Shown here: positions 1-8,567 of the stretch, one piece after another | Layout of the letters: every line of letters starts with the position of its first letter | Numbering within the stretch: position 1 is the stretch's first letter | NCBI GenBank assembly: GCA_016874735.1 | Contig: VGTI01000007.1 | Coordinates: forward strand, 33,024-97,023 | Direction: 5' to 3' | DNA: 64,000 nt | Origin: Deltaproteobacteria bacterium | GTDB lineage: Bacteria; Bdellovibrionota_B; Oligoflexia; Oligoflexales; CAIYRB01 | Translations under genes and position numbers: made by a program | The notes under the pieces: model-generated | What the model saw: the letters and a program-made list of their open reading frames with translations, nothing else | The model's database searches: none | Told to the model about the DNA's origin: nothing

Positions 1-1620
1 AAGTCAGTTCCAGCCGAGGCAGATAAATCTAAAGAAAGACTACCTGGCAAAGATTTGAGTTTCTCCTGGGATCCTATTCCGGGAGCTAAATCCTACGAGG
101 TCGAGTTTAAAAAGAAAAAGGGAGACCAATTTGTCACAACCGACGACAGCATACGAAGAACCAAGACGGCTGACTTCTCGGGGCGAGTCGCCACGGGAGT
201 TTACCAAGTGCGGATCCGCTCGTTAGACCGTCGCGGTGTCGCGGGTGCTTGGAGTGATCCCATTGATTTAACGATTCCCATGCCTGCAACCGAAGGTGTG
301 AATCCAGGTGCTGACCAAGTCATAAGTGCCAAGAGTATGACGGTGACGCCGGTAGTGTTTCAGTGGCAAAAGAACGTCGATGCAACTTCCTACAAATTAA
401 CGATTCTTGATAGCAAGGGCCAAGTCGTGCAGGAGCAGACGACCGCGGCCACGGAAGTATCGGTCAATCTTGCGGTCGCTGCAGCTTATACATGGTCCGT
501 GGTGTCCACGGGAGCCGACGGTGATCAAAGTTCACAGTCACCAGCGAGGAGCTTCAAAATTGTCGGCGGACGATTGGCGCGACCAACGCTGGAAATGGAT
601 ACTGCGACCCCCGATACTCGTCGGATACGGTGGAAGGCGATTGAACACGCGGATAGCTATGAGGTCGAGCTGAAAGTTCTCGTCGGCAAAGCTTGGCAGA
701 CGCTTGATAGCAAAGTGGTAAGCGGCGACGGTCTATACGAACCACCCGCGGACTTAAAGCCTGGGCGTTACCGTGTTTTTGTACAAGCCAAGGCAGCGTG
801 GTGGCAACCGTCCAAGAAGGGGGCCACAAAATTCAAAGTCGATCCTCCTAAAGTCGAGGTGAAGGCTCCACCCAAAAAGAAACCGAAGAAAAAGAAAGAT
901 CCGATGCAAGAGTTGGCTAAGATCTTGAACTCCAAATCTTGGCGTCTCGCAGCTAAATACACCCCATCGCTGTGGAACCACGGTGCCGCTGATGATGACG
1001 AAGCGGGAGTCGTTTTTGATATCCTCCTGTTCTCGCGGATGCGGCTTGATACCGAGATGTGGGCGCTCGATCGGAGTCTCAGCTTCAGCCTGACTTATGA
1101 CAGGTGGGCTACCAAGTTATTCAGCGGTGGCGTTGAAGCCACTGGTATCGATGCGGAGCAGCGTCAGCTTACCCTCAACAGTAACGAGATTGCTGCCAAG
1201 GCCAGGTATCATCTGCCTATCTTGTTCTCGGAGTGGACTGGGCAGCTTGGTGTGAGGCGGAGTAGTGTTATCTTCTTCTTTAAAGATACCCCTGCAACGA
1301 TCGACATCGTGAACTCGTACATGACTAGCTTGACGCTTTCTGCCGGAGGCCGGATTAGTCTGGGCCAGTTAGGCGAGTTTCTGGGTAGTGCCGAGTTTGG
1401 GTATCCCATTGGTGGAACTGGATTCAAACTTAAGAGTGCCAATGATTACCGCCTAACGGCCGAGTACCTGCAGTTTCTTGGCTCACCGACGTGGTCACTC
1501 TCCGTCTACTATCAATACGACTTCCGCAACTGCCAGTATGAACTTCCAAACTTAAGCACGAGCGGGCATGTCATTGATAAGCTGCATACGGTGGGCGCAG
1601 GTATGGAACTGCGTCTTTAG
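1..1620 (+). CDS. FnIII-repeat surface protein with C-terminal barrel-like domain (5' end outside window)
   Basis: The frame is open from base 1 to the TAG at 1618-1620, so the true start lies upstream of the window; a TTG at 55 is the first in-window candidate. Three fibronectin-III-like segments can be seen (about residues 1-75, 95-170 and 190-265 counted from base 55). Each has a Trp in an early strand followed by a Ser-Tyr-Glu-Val-Glu or Ser-Tyr-Lys-Leu strand. A Pro/Lys-rich linker (about 270-285) follows, then about 230 residues of alternating polar and hydrophobic strands ending in Leu-Arg-Leu, which suggests an outer-membrane beta-barrel. I infer a periplasmic or surface binding protein anchored by the barrel. 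The specific family is not recognised. It converges on the next gene with 28 bases between stops. Confidence 0.7.
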   Translation, partial: KSVPAEADKSKERLPGKDLSFSWDPIPGAKSYEVEFKKKKGDQFVTTDDSIRRTKTADFSGRVATGVYQVRIRSLDRRGVAGAWSDPIDLTIPMPATEGVNPGADQVISAKSMTVTPVVFQWQKNVDATSYKLTILDSKGQVVQEQTTAATEVSVNLAVAAAYTWSVVSTGADGDQSSQSPARSFKIVGGRLARPTLEMDTATPDTRRIRWKAIEHADSYEVELKVLVGKAWQTLDSKVVSGDGLYEPPADLKPGRYRVFVQAKAAWWQPSKKGATKFKVDPPKVEVKAPPKKKPKKKKDPMQELAKILNSKSWRLAAKYTPSLWNHGAADDDEAGVVFDILLFSRMRLDTEMWALDRSLSFSLTYDRWATKLFSGGVEATGIDAEQRQLTLNSNEIAAKARYHLPILFSEWTGQLGVRRSSVIFFFKDTPATIDIVNSYMTSLTLSAGGRISLGQLGEFLGSAEFGYPIGGTGFKLKSANDYRLTAEYLQFLGSPTWSLSVYYQYDFRNCQYELPNLSTSGHVIDKLHTVGAGMELRL

Positions 1621-1648
1621 GTCGAAGGTTTAATCCTGAGCTACGGTG

Positions 1649-2326
1649 TCACGGATGAATAATGCTCATGAGCCCACTGCGCAGGAGTGAGGGTGGTTGT
1701 TCCGTATCCCCGGCACCACTAGTCACGGTCGTCTCCTTGATCGGGGATAGCCAAGCCTCGCTTTTGAGTGGTGCATCCGGTGGGGACTTCAGCATACCTA
1801 CCATGGCAGCGCCACCAATAGTGAAATCTCGTATCTGCACAATGATGTCGGCCTGATAGGTTGGGGTATCGTCGGCATACAACGTTAGCTGCAATGTATT
1901 GTCGCCGTACACCATAGACTTTGTGGCGATAAGTGTGCCCGCGTAGAAGCTGATCTTGGCTCCACCGGTGGCTAGGTGTTCTACGGTAACATCACCGCTA
2001 TTAGTGGTCGTGCCACTGGATGGTATCAGTGTCGGCGCCGTTATCTCCTGGCTGGGCTCAGGAGCCTTGCGTCGAAGCCCCAAATGAGTGCCTTGCAGTA
2101 CGACATCTTCCGGGATCATAAAGGATACGGACTGTCTAGTTTGGTATGCACCGGCACGAATAGCTTCACCTTGTTTAGCGTTTTTAATAATTGGCGGCGC
2201 TAACTGCTGCGGTCTCGCTAGGCCGTTTACCTTGATTTTACCGCGGTCAAGTTGCGAAAGAGGATTGTTGCAACCCCCAAGGATTGTCACGAGTAGCACT
2301 AAGTTGGTCGCCTGGCGAAGGATCAT
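1649..2326 (-). CDS. Hypothetical lipoprotein
   Basis: A 225-residue protein with a short hydrophobic leader and a lipobox (Leu-Gly-Gly-Cys near residue 19), so it is probably lipidated and exported. The start is supported by a purine-rich GAGGTGGG site just upstream of the ATG. The mature part is rich in Thr, Ser and short beta-type strands, with Pro/Ser-rich linkers. No catalytic motif or known family is recognised. It converges on the FnIII-barrel gene and is divergent from the DUF1566 lipoprotein, with 213 bases between the starts. Confidence 0.7.
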   Translation of the reverse strand: MILRQATNLVLLVTILGGCNNPLSQLDRGKIKVNGLARPQQLAPPIIKNAKQGEAIRAGAYQTRQSVSFMIPEDVVLQGTHLGLRRKAPEPSQEITAPTLIPSSGTTTNSGDVTVEHLATGGAKISFYAGTLIATKSMVYGDNTLQLTLYADDTPTYQADIIVQIRDFTIGGAAMVGMLKSPPDAPLKSEAWLSPIKETTVTSGAGDTEQPPSLLRSGLMSIIHP

Positions 2327-2431
2327 CTGCCCACCTCACTCATCTTATCGAGCGGCTGGGTGGAATCTTTAGCCTTTTTTAACAAATTAATATTTAGGCA
2401 GTTGATACGAGTGTTTATGGCTGTCTGAAAT

Positions 2432-2447
2432 AGGCGATTTATCGCCT
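2432..2447. promoter_or_regulatory. 16-bp inverted repeat in divergent intergenic region
   Basis: AGGCGAT-TT-ATCGCCT is a perfect 7-bp inverted repeat with a 2-base centre, lying between two divergent lipoprotein genes (starts at 2326 and 2540). Its size and position suit a dimeric repressor or activator site; no binding protein can be named. The rest of the interval shows only an A/T-rich stretch and a purine run. Confidence 0.35.
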
Positions 2448-2539
2448 CCAAAGGGAGGGGGCGGAAGGTTTTTTGTGAACGACTGTAAAGTTTATTTGAA
2501 ATCTCCCGACACGCTCCATGTGGAGGGTGGATTGAACGC

Positions 2540-3418
2540 ATGGTCATGACGCATAAACACTTACTGATCTACTTAGCTGCCAGCATCGGCCTAGCCGGCT
2601 GTAAGCTACTTAAGTCTTCAGCTGGTGAAGATGCCAATGCCAGCGTGGTCACCGCTGCTGCAGGCGAGAAGGTTGAGATAGGTAAAGACGGCAAGCCGGT
2701 CAAGAGGACGGCACTGAACGCCGGGTTCCTCTGGGGTGAGTCACCGCTCATTACCTGGAAGTACACTTCGACCAAGATGAACTGGGCGACGGCCAACAAC
2801 TATTGCCTAGAGCTGGCGCGAGTGCAGAAAAAGCGTTGGCGTCTGCCGGTGCCCGCCGAATTACAGCGTGCGCTCCAGAGCGGTATCAGCTCAAGTAAGA
2901 ACCCTGCCTTTGGCTGGGTTTACCTGAATCAAGTATGGACCTCGTCTTGGGAGACGGCTCAGGGTCAGGAAGTATCGATGTTTGTCGACATGGGTGATGG
3001 TAACGCCCTGCGGACCAGCACCGACCACGAGCTCACAACGCTCTGCGTGGTCACGACCAATACCAATGGACGGAGTGATCTCTGGACTGATGAAACGACT
3101 CAGCTAGTGTGGCGTGATTTAGGGATGACCTTAGAGCGCAGCGGTATTGATGCTAAGTGCCGCGAGGCTGCTCGACTCGATCATCTGCCCTGGCGCATGC
3201 CGACAGCTAGTGAGCTGGAGACCGCGATTAAAAACGGGATTCAGACATCCAACAACATCGCTTTCGGACAAAACTACATTACGATTACCTGGTCCTCAGA
3301 TCGGGCCTACACCTTCGGGCAGGACGGTGTCGCTATCGATCTGCGTAACGGTAACCGCTATGTCATCGCGACAGATCAGCCGCTTGCTGGCATCTGTGTG
3401 CGGCCGAAAAATCACTAA
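2540..3418 (+). CDS. Lipoprotein with two DUF1566 (Lcl C-terminal) repeats
   Basis: A 292-residue protein with a signal sequence ending in a lipobox (Leu-Ala-Gly-Cys near residue 21). The mature part contains two copies of a DUF1566/Lcl-type module (about 50-165 and 175-290). Each has the hallmark Trp-Arg-hydrophobic-Pro segment (Trp-Arg-Leu-Pro, Trp-Arg-Met-Pro), an Ala-Phe-Gly segment, a 'W-[TS]-S' strand and a late Cys-Val strand. The function of this module is unknown; it is common in surface lipoproteins of Leptospira and deltaproteobacteria-like groups. A second ATG two codons downstream (2546) is an equally good start. Confidence 0.8.
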   Translation: MVMTHKHLLIYLAASIGLAGCKLLKSSAGEDANASVVTAAAGEKVEIGKDGKPVKRTALNAGFLWGESPLITWKYTSTKMNWATANNYCLELARVQKKRWRLPVPAELQRALQSGISSSKNPAFGWVYLNQVWTSSWETAQGQEVSMFVDMGDGNALRTSTDHELTTLCVVTTNTNGRSDLWTDETTQLVWRDLGMTLERSGIDAKCREAARLDHLPWRMPTASELETAIKNGIQTSNNIAFGQNYITITWSSDRAYTFGQDGVAIDLRNGNRYVIATDQPLAGICVRPKNH

Positions 3419-3442
3419 TTTTGACCGAGGGTCAAAGATCAG

Positions 3443-3916
3443 TCACTCGATTGCCTCAGGCTTCAGGTCGGATGGCAGGTCGCTGTGAAGGTAGGCCTTG
3501 CCGTGTGCTGCGCGCATATGGCCCCATTTGATGACCGTAACGTGTTCACCGCGGACTTCACTTTGGCTAGGCCGACCGTATGGGCGTCCACCATGAGTGA
3601 CACTAACCGAGAAATCATCAAAGTAAGTCCCAAGCAACAGACTTAGGTCGGGATGGCTCAGGGCGTCCCATGCCACGGCAAAGATCTTGCCGTCTTTATC
3701 AGCGTATTCTCTGATGGTCAGGGTGCCGTCCGAAAGCTCATAAACTGTATAGTTTTTATAGGGAACGGGTGGCTTTTTGGTCAGTTTGGTTTTGGTCGCT
3801 AGTAGATCGATTGATGCTACTTTGTCACCAAGCTGACCGAACGATGGGCTGCTGACAAAGCTGCTCATCGTGAGAACAAACAATAACCCTCTGAGTCTGT
3901 GAGTAATGACCTGCAT
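3443..3916 (-). CDS. DUF2844-like secreted protein
   Basis: A 157-residue protein with a Sec-type signal peptide (about residues 1-28, ending Ser-Phe-Gly). The core carries the DUF2844 pattern: 'YTVYEL..GT..REY' followed by 'G+.FAV.WD...PDL..LLG.YF' (about 55-100). DUF2844 proteins are small exported proteins of unknown role. A strong Shine-Dalgarno site (GGGGGAGG) lies 5 bases before the ATG. It converges on the DUF1566 lipoprotein gene with 24 bases between. The family assignment is from memory of the pattern. Confidence 0.75.
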   Translation of the reverse strand: MQVITHRLRGLLFVLTMSSFVSSPSFGQLGDKVASIDLLATKTKLTKKPPVPYKNYTVYELSDGTLTIREYADKDGKIFAVAWDALSHPDLSLLLGTYFDDFSVSVTHGGRPYGRPSQSEVRGEHVTVIKWGHMRAAHGKAYLHSDLPSDLKPEAIE

Positions 3917-3979
3917 AGTGACCTCCCCCTACCCTGAAGGCTCCACTATAACAGTACAGCTGCACTTTTTGGAGCGGTG

Positions 3980-4690
3980 TCACTCAAGATCGATGCCAAA
4001 TAGGTCACCAAGGTCACTTTGGTCCAGCGCTTGCGCGGTTGGCTCCGCTGTCGCGGCGCTAACGGTCGAGGCTATGATAGCCGCCGGGTCCACGCCAGCG
4101 AGGACAAAAAGCAGCTCAGGGCGATGATCGAGGCGCACGCCAACAGCGTAAAGCACTGCGGCTGAGTGCTCGCAAAAATCAGCCCACTGCGGGCAATCGC
4201 ACGACAAGCGAATGGCATCGGGGGTAGGCAGTAGGCCTTCATCTGGCTCGGTGATAGCAGTCATGAGAGCCGCAGGAATTTTGCCTTGAAGAAATGCGGC
4301 GACACTCGCGACACATCCAGCAGCAAGCTGCTTGATCGTGTCCCAACTTTCCGCGGGACAAGGACTCGTCCTGATCGTTACATGGTAGACCCGATCAGCG
4401 CAGACCATCGCTTCGATCAGCGAGGTTTCAATCTTAAGATGAAGCACACTCCCGTGTCGCAGTAGGCTCCGTCCCCTAGGTAGTAAGGGGAGAGAGTCAG
4501 CGTACTTTTCCAGATGCAGACACCAAGCTCGTCCCCAGGCGGAGGTTGCCAAGCCTTTTGGTACCTTGCCTTGCAAGGTAACCGGATCAAGCTCATAGCC
4601 TTGCGCGCGCAAGTCGGCGGCGGCTTTAGCTGCCAGTGTCGCTAGCGTCTTGACTGAGGTGCGGCCGTGAAATTCCTCAAATTCATCCAT
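3980..4690 (-). CDS. SWIM zinc-finger protein, partner of SNF2 helicase
   Basis: The protein contains a SWIM zinc-binding motif, C-x-C-x6-C-x-H (Cys-Asp-Cys ... Cys-Glu-His) near residue 180-195, in the usual 'L-x-C-x-C-P' context. SWIM proteins of about this length are commonly encoded next to bacterial SNF2 helicases and are thought to act with them on nucleic acid. I chose the ATG at 4690 (236 residues) because a GAGG site lies 9 bases before it. An in-frame ATG at 4705 has no such site. The start overlaps the end of the helicase gene by 8 bases, which points to translational coupling. Confidence 0.85.
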   Translation of the reverse strand: MDEFEEFHGRTSVKTLATLAAKAAADLRAQGYELDPVTLQGKVPKGLATSAWGRAWCLHLEKYADSLPLLPRGRSLLRHGSVLHLKIETSLIEAMVCADRVYHVTIRTSPCPAESWDTIKQLAAGCVASVAAFLQGKIPAALMTAITEPDEGLLPTPDAIRLSCDCPQWADFCEHSAAVLYAVGVRLDHRPELLFVLAGVDPAAIIASTVSAATAEPTAQALDQSDLGDLFGIDLE

Positions 4691-7496
4691 GGTCACGTAC
4701 CTCATCTGAAGTAGTCATCAAGTCGTTTTTGTCAGCAACCTGGGTTAAATCGAGCGCTACTAACTGCATGAGTTCGTCATCACTCAGGGTGGTTAAATTC
4801 AACTCTCCTCCGGACCCATCCGGCAACACATGGCGTGACACCGAGCGCTTATCTGAGAGCAACGTCGCAATGCGAGCCTCGATGGTGCCGCTGCAGGCAA
4901 ACTTATGCACCAGGATATTACGACGCTGGCCGATGCGATAGGCGCGATCGGTGGCTTGATCTTCAACAGCTGGATTCCACCACCGATCAAAATGCACGAC
5001 ATGACTCGCTGCGGTCAGTGTTAAGCCCGTGCCGCCGGCCTTCAGCGACAGAATAAAGAACGGCGGTCCATCGAGACGCTGGAATTCATCAACCATGCGA
5101 CGGCGCTTGTCGATCGAGGTGTCGCCGTGCAGGACAAAGCCAGGACGTCCAAAGATAGTGCCGAGAAATCCGGCAAGTACATCCGTGAGCATCCTGAACT
5201 GGGTGAAGACCAGCATCTTTTCGTGACGCTGTGCGATGTCTTGCGCAATGTCTCCAAGGCGTAGAAATTTACCACTCATCCTAGGATGGTAGTTGCCATC
5301 ACCAGTGATCATCGCTGGGTGATTACAAATTTGCTTAAGGCGCATGAGCGCTGAGAGTACGGCGCCACGGCGTTGTACGCTGTCTTTAGGCAGATCTTTG
5401 AGGTCCTTCTTGAGATCATCGACAATCTTGGCGTAAAGGGCTGCCTGCTGCGGGACCAAGGCGCACCTAGTCTCTATTTCAGTCTTATCTGGTAAATCTG
5501 GTAGAAGACTGCGATCCGTCTTGAGGCGGCGCAGAAAGTAGGGGCGAATTAACGCGCGGACGCGCTGGTAGTTGGCGGCAAGAGTCTCCTGATTGGTGGC
5601 GTCATCGACACTCGCTGCAAAGAGTTTTTGAAAGTCTTTGGCCTTGCCAAGTAGATCCGGAACGACGAAATCAAAAATGGACCAGAGATCTAGTGGGCGA
5701 TTCTCCACCGGTGTGCCGGTGAGCGCGATGCGCTGCACGGCACGCAGATCTTTCACAGCTACCGTCTGCTGTGCTGCGGGATTCTTGATGGCCTGAGCCT
5801 CATCGAGGACCACGATGTCCCAGTCGATTTGTTTATGCCACCCAAACTGCAGTAGTCCACCGTAGGTCACCACGACCAGATCAGCCGCGCCAATCTCGTC
5901 GCTGGGCATCTGTCTTAGACGTTGACTTGGGTAGGCTGAACCGTGCGCGAGGAAAACTTTGAGATCTGGGGCAAATTTAGCGGCCTCAGCCTGCCAGTTG
6001 GGAAGCAGCGTTGCCGGTGCTACGAGCAGGTGCGGTTTGTGCGGAGCATCGGCGGTGCGTTCTCGTTTGAGAGCCACCATGAGAGCAAGCATCTGCACCG
6101 TCTTGCCAAGACCCATATCGTCGGCTAGGCACGCGCCAAGTCCAAGGCGGTGGAGCGTGAGTAGCCAGTGCACTCCCGCTTTTTGATACGGTCTGAGACT
6201 AGCGCGAAAGTCATCCCCGCGAGGTGCCGGATCATCCTTGCTAGACTCGGTGGCCAGTCTAATCGCGCCGAGTTGATCGCGGAGCCAATCACCCGCCGTG
6301 ACCTCTGTCCACTGTCTCTCGCTCTCGGGGTCGAGCGTAGAAGTGCCTGCGCCCGGCATTACGGTGGCCGCAGGGACACGACTCAGGATCCGCATAGCCT
6401 GGACAAAGCTCATGCCCTGGCCGCCGACTAGTGCTTCGATCTGACTCCAGTGACTTAGGACCTTGTCGAGTTTTTTGCCGTCGGCTTCGACCCACTGACC
6501 GCGCAAAAGCACCAGCCCATCGGCATTGTCGCGGAGTTGGCGCCATTCGTCATCTGATAGAGCTTGTCCCTGCAGCGCTAAGCGCATGCGGAAATCAAGA
6601 ATCGCACCTGCGCCATTGGCGCTTTTAGGTGGCGTAGAGCCAAGCTCGATCGCCACCTTAACGCTGGGGCGACTCTGAGACTCCCACCACGCGGGGACCC
6701 GTACCATCACGCCGCAGGCTTCGATGTTGCTGATCTCCGATAGGAGTTGATAAGCCTCGGCAGCGTTGAGAGCCTGAGGGCTGTAAAGGCGTCGCGATGT
6801 TGTCATAGACGCCACAAACTGACTGACTGCTGCGGCGGACTCCAGAGCGGCGCCGATCTTGGTCATCGTCGTCGTCTGGCTCTTAGCCACCAACTCCTGG
6901 AGGACGCGGCCCAATGGTGCGTGTTTAGGTTTGGCGCCCAGCGAAAGCCGTGTCGTGTAGGTGGCGAGAAAGGCGAACGGCTGCGCCGCATCGGGACGAT
7001 TTTCTGCCAGATTAAAACAAATACGACCAATGGTATCCCAAGCCGGGTGTATGCGTGCGAGCGATTCTTGTAGCGGCTGGTCTGACTCTGCCTCCCATGC
7101 AGTCGTGGCCTGGTCCATAGCGCGCCAAAGTTCAGACAGCGTCGCGGTGCTTAAGTGTTCCCCTCCGGGTAGAGGCGGTGCGCTACGGAGAAGTCGCTGT
7201 AAATCTTGCTCTGAGAGCGTCGTGTCAGCCTCGGCCAGACTACGCGTCAAATGCAGGCGCCCAAGATCACGCCAGTAGCTGACGCTAGCCCTAAGTGGCT
7301 CAGTTGGCCAAGTACTGGCTAGATGGAGTAGGCCACGACCTGGATTAGCTAATAAATAATTATTTAGATTCAGCGCAGCATCGCTCATGCGGTCAGCGCC
7401 CGCTCCATCAGTGACGAGGCGCAGTGCTGGTTCTGGATATAAAACGATGTCAAAAGGCGGCAGAGCCGCCTTGTCGCTATGGCTCATAGCGGGCAC
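4683..7496 (-). CDS. SNF2-family DEAD/DEAH helicase-like ATPase
   Basis: A 937-residue protein. The N-terminal 400 or so residues are a poorly conserved accessory region typical of bacterial SNF2 proteins. The ATPase core begins near residue 425 with 'LRPYQ..GV.WL' and continues with Walker A 'DDMGLGKT', DEAQ box 'VLDEAQAIKN', 'LTGTPVEN', and helicase-C motifs including 'LSLKAGGTGLTLT' and 'ATDRAYRIGQ'. These are the standard SNF2 motifs of double-stranded DNA translocases, which usually do not unwind strands. The start is GTG at 7496 or ATG at 7487; neither has a clear ribosome site. It is co-directional and overlapping with the SWIM gene. Confidence 0.92.
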   Translation of the reverse strand: MPAMSHSDKAALPPFDIVLYPEPALRLVTDGAGADRMSDAALNLNNYLLANPGRGLLHLASTWPTEPLRASVSYWRDLGRLHLTRSLAEADTTLSEQDLQRLLRSAPPLPGGEHLSTATLSELWRAMDQATTAWEAESDQPLQESLARIHPAWDTIGRICFNLAENRPDAAQPFAFLATYTTRLSLGAKPKHAPLGRVLQELVAKSQTTTMTKIGAALESAAAVSQFVASMTTSRRLYSPQALNAAEAYQLLSEISNIEACGVMVRVPAWWESQSRPSVKVAIELGSTPPKSANGAGAILDFRMRLALQGQALSDDEWRQLRDNADGLVLLRGQWVEADGKKLDKVLSHWSQIEALVGGQGMSFVQAMRILSRVPAATVMPGAGTSTLDPESERQWTEVTAGDWLRDQLGAIRLATESSKDDPAPRGDDFRASLRPYQKAGVHWLLTLHRLGLGACLADDMGLGKTVQMLALMVALKRERTADAPHKPHLLVAPATLLPNWQAEAAKFAPDLKVFLAHGSAYPSQRLRQMPSDEIGAADLVVVTYGGLLQFGWHKQIDWDIVVLDEAQAIKNPAAQQTVAVKDLRAVQRIALTGTPVENRPLDLWSIFDFVVPDLLGKAKDFQKLFAASVDDATNQETLAANYQRVRALIRPYFLRRLKTDRSLLPDLPDKTEIETRCALVPQQAALYAKIVDDLKKDLKDLPKDSVQRRGAVLSALMRLKQICNHPAMITGDGNYHPRMSGKFLRLGDIAQDIAQRHEKMLVFTQFRMLTDVLAGFLGTIFGRPGFVLHGDTSIDKRRRMVDEFQRLDGPPFFILSLKAGGTGLTLTAASHVVHFDRWWNPAVEDQATDRAYRIGQRRNILVHKFACSGTIEARIATLLSDKRSVSRHVLPDGSGGELNLTTLSDDELMQLVALDLTQVADKNDLMTTSDEVRDHG

Positions 7497-7526
7497 TATA
7501 ATGCGGAGTGCGGCAAAATCTAGGCC

Positions 7527-8537
7527 TTAGTTCTGTTGCTCGCCCATCGGTGTCGCCGCCAAAGCACCGGCCTCGTTCCAGATATTGGTCGGCACTTCTA
7601 AGCATGCGTTTTTAAACACTGTTTTGGCAGCCGCTACGACGGAATCCGCAGGGGCGGGAGTCGGTGCGGCATAGATGGTCGCCCGCTCCATGGTCTTGCC
7701 CTTAGCATTAACGCAGGATCCTAGCGTGCCGCTGTCAGAGCACGCGGCTGTGCTGAACGTGCCACTCTTCTCACCGCATTTGGCCTTATAGCTGTCGAGC
7801 AGACGGTTATCACCGAAGGCGATACCGGTATAAACCTCGCACGCGCTGTATCCATCCGCTTGGGTCACCTTGCACGAGGCGATCGGAGCGCCGTCTACAT
7901 AGGCACTAGAGTCAGTCCCAGCGTCGTTAGCCAATGCAGCATTAGCTATGGGCATAGCACCACAGAAATACATCTTATAAACACCAAGCCACTTAGTCTT
8001 AAACTTAAAGCGACCGACTATCTTAGTGTCCATCGTCATAGAGCTACGACGCCACACACGCAGGGTTCCGTTGCGTGCTTTAGCAACAGCGCAGAGGTTG
8101 TCGTAGACCTTGGGTACGTTAGTAGCTAGGGCAGTGAGATCCAAAGTCTCAGGAACGTGAATGGCCAGAGTGAGCGGGCTGTTGGTCTCTCCGACATCCG
8201 TGCCATCAGCCCCCGTGGCTAACACCGAAACAGAGGCCGAGGCTGAACTACCCCCAATATCACCAACGATGCCGAATTCTGATGGATCATCTGCAGTCGC
8301 TGTCTTTAGTTTAGTGCCCTCAGCTAAGGCGCCAGCGGCGTATGCGACCTCTGTACTACCTAGCGTCAGCACCCCTGGAGCGGTATAGCTTGAAGTCTCA
8401 CTCCCGTCGCCCGAGTTACTGGCCGCCGATACGCCGCCGTCCTTCTTGCTCATCGAGCCACACGCGGCTGCGATGCTCACTGCCGTGAATATAGAGACGG
8501 AGGCGATCAGGAGGGATTTTGGGTTGTGAGTGTTCAT
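7527..8537 (-). CDS. Cysteine-containing exported lipoprotein, function unknown
   Basis: A 336-residue protein with a leader (about 1-26) ending Ala-Ala-Ala-Cys, a tolerable but imperfect lipobox. The C-terminal half has paired cysteines, including a 'C-x3-S-G-T-F-S-x3-C ... G-S-C' pattern often seen in lipoproteins of myxobacteria-like organisms. No enzymatic motif is visible. It sits 30 bases upstream of the SNF2 gene on the same strand and 30 bases downstream of another lipoprotein, so it is probably co-transcribed with both. Confidence 0.7.
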   Translation of the reverse strand: MNTHNPKSLLIASVSIFTAVSIAAACGSMSKKDGGVSAASNSGDGSETSSYTAPGVLTLGSTEVAYAAGALAEGTKLKTATADDPSEFGIVGDIGGSSASASVSVLATGADGTDVGETNSPLTLAIHVPETLDLTALATNVPKVYDNLCAVAKARNGTLRVWRRSSMTMDTKIVGRFKFKTKWLGVYKMYFCGAMPIANAALANDAGTDSSAYVDGAPIASCKVTQADGYSACEVYTGIAFGDNRLLDSYKAKCGEKSGTFSTAACSDSGTLGSCVNAKGKTMERATIYAAPTPAPADSVVAAAKTVFKNACLEVPTNIWNEAGALAATPMGEQQN

Positions 8538-8567
8538 GGCGCACCTGCCTTAGGTTTGGTTGATGTC

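Noticed and set aside
2323..2547. 74-residue minus-strand ORF in the divergent intergenic region
   Set aside because: It covers the promoter region between two lipoproteins, lacks a ribosome site and shows no protein-like features.
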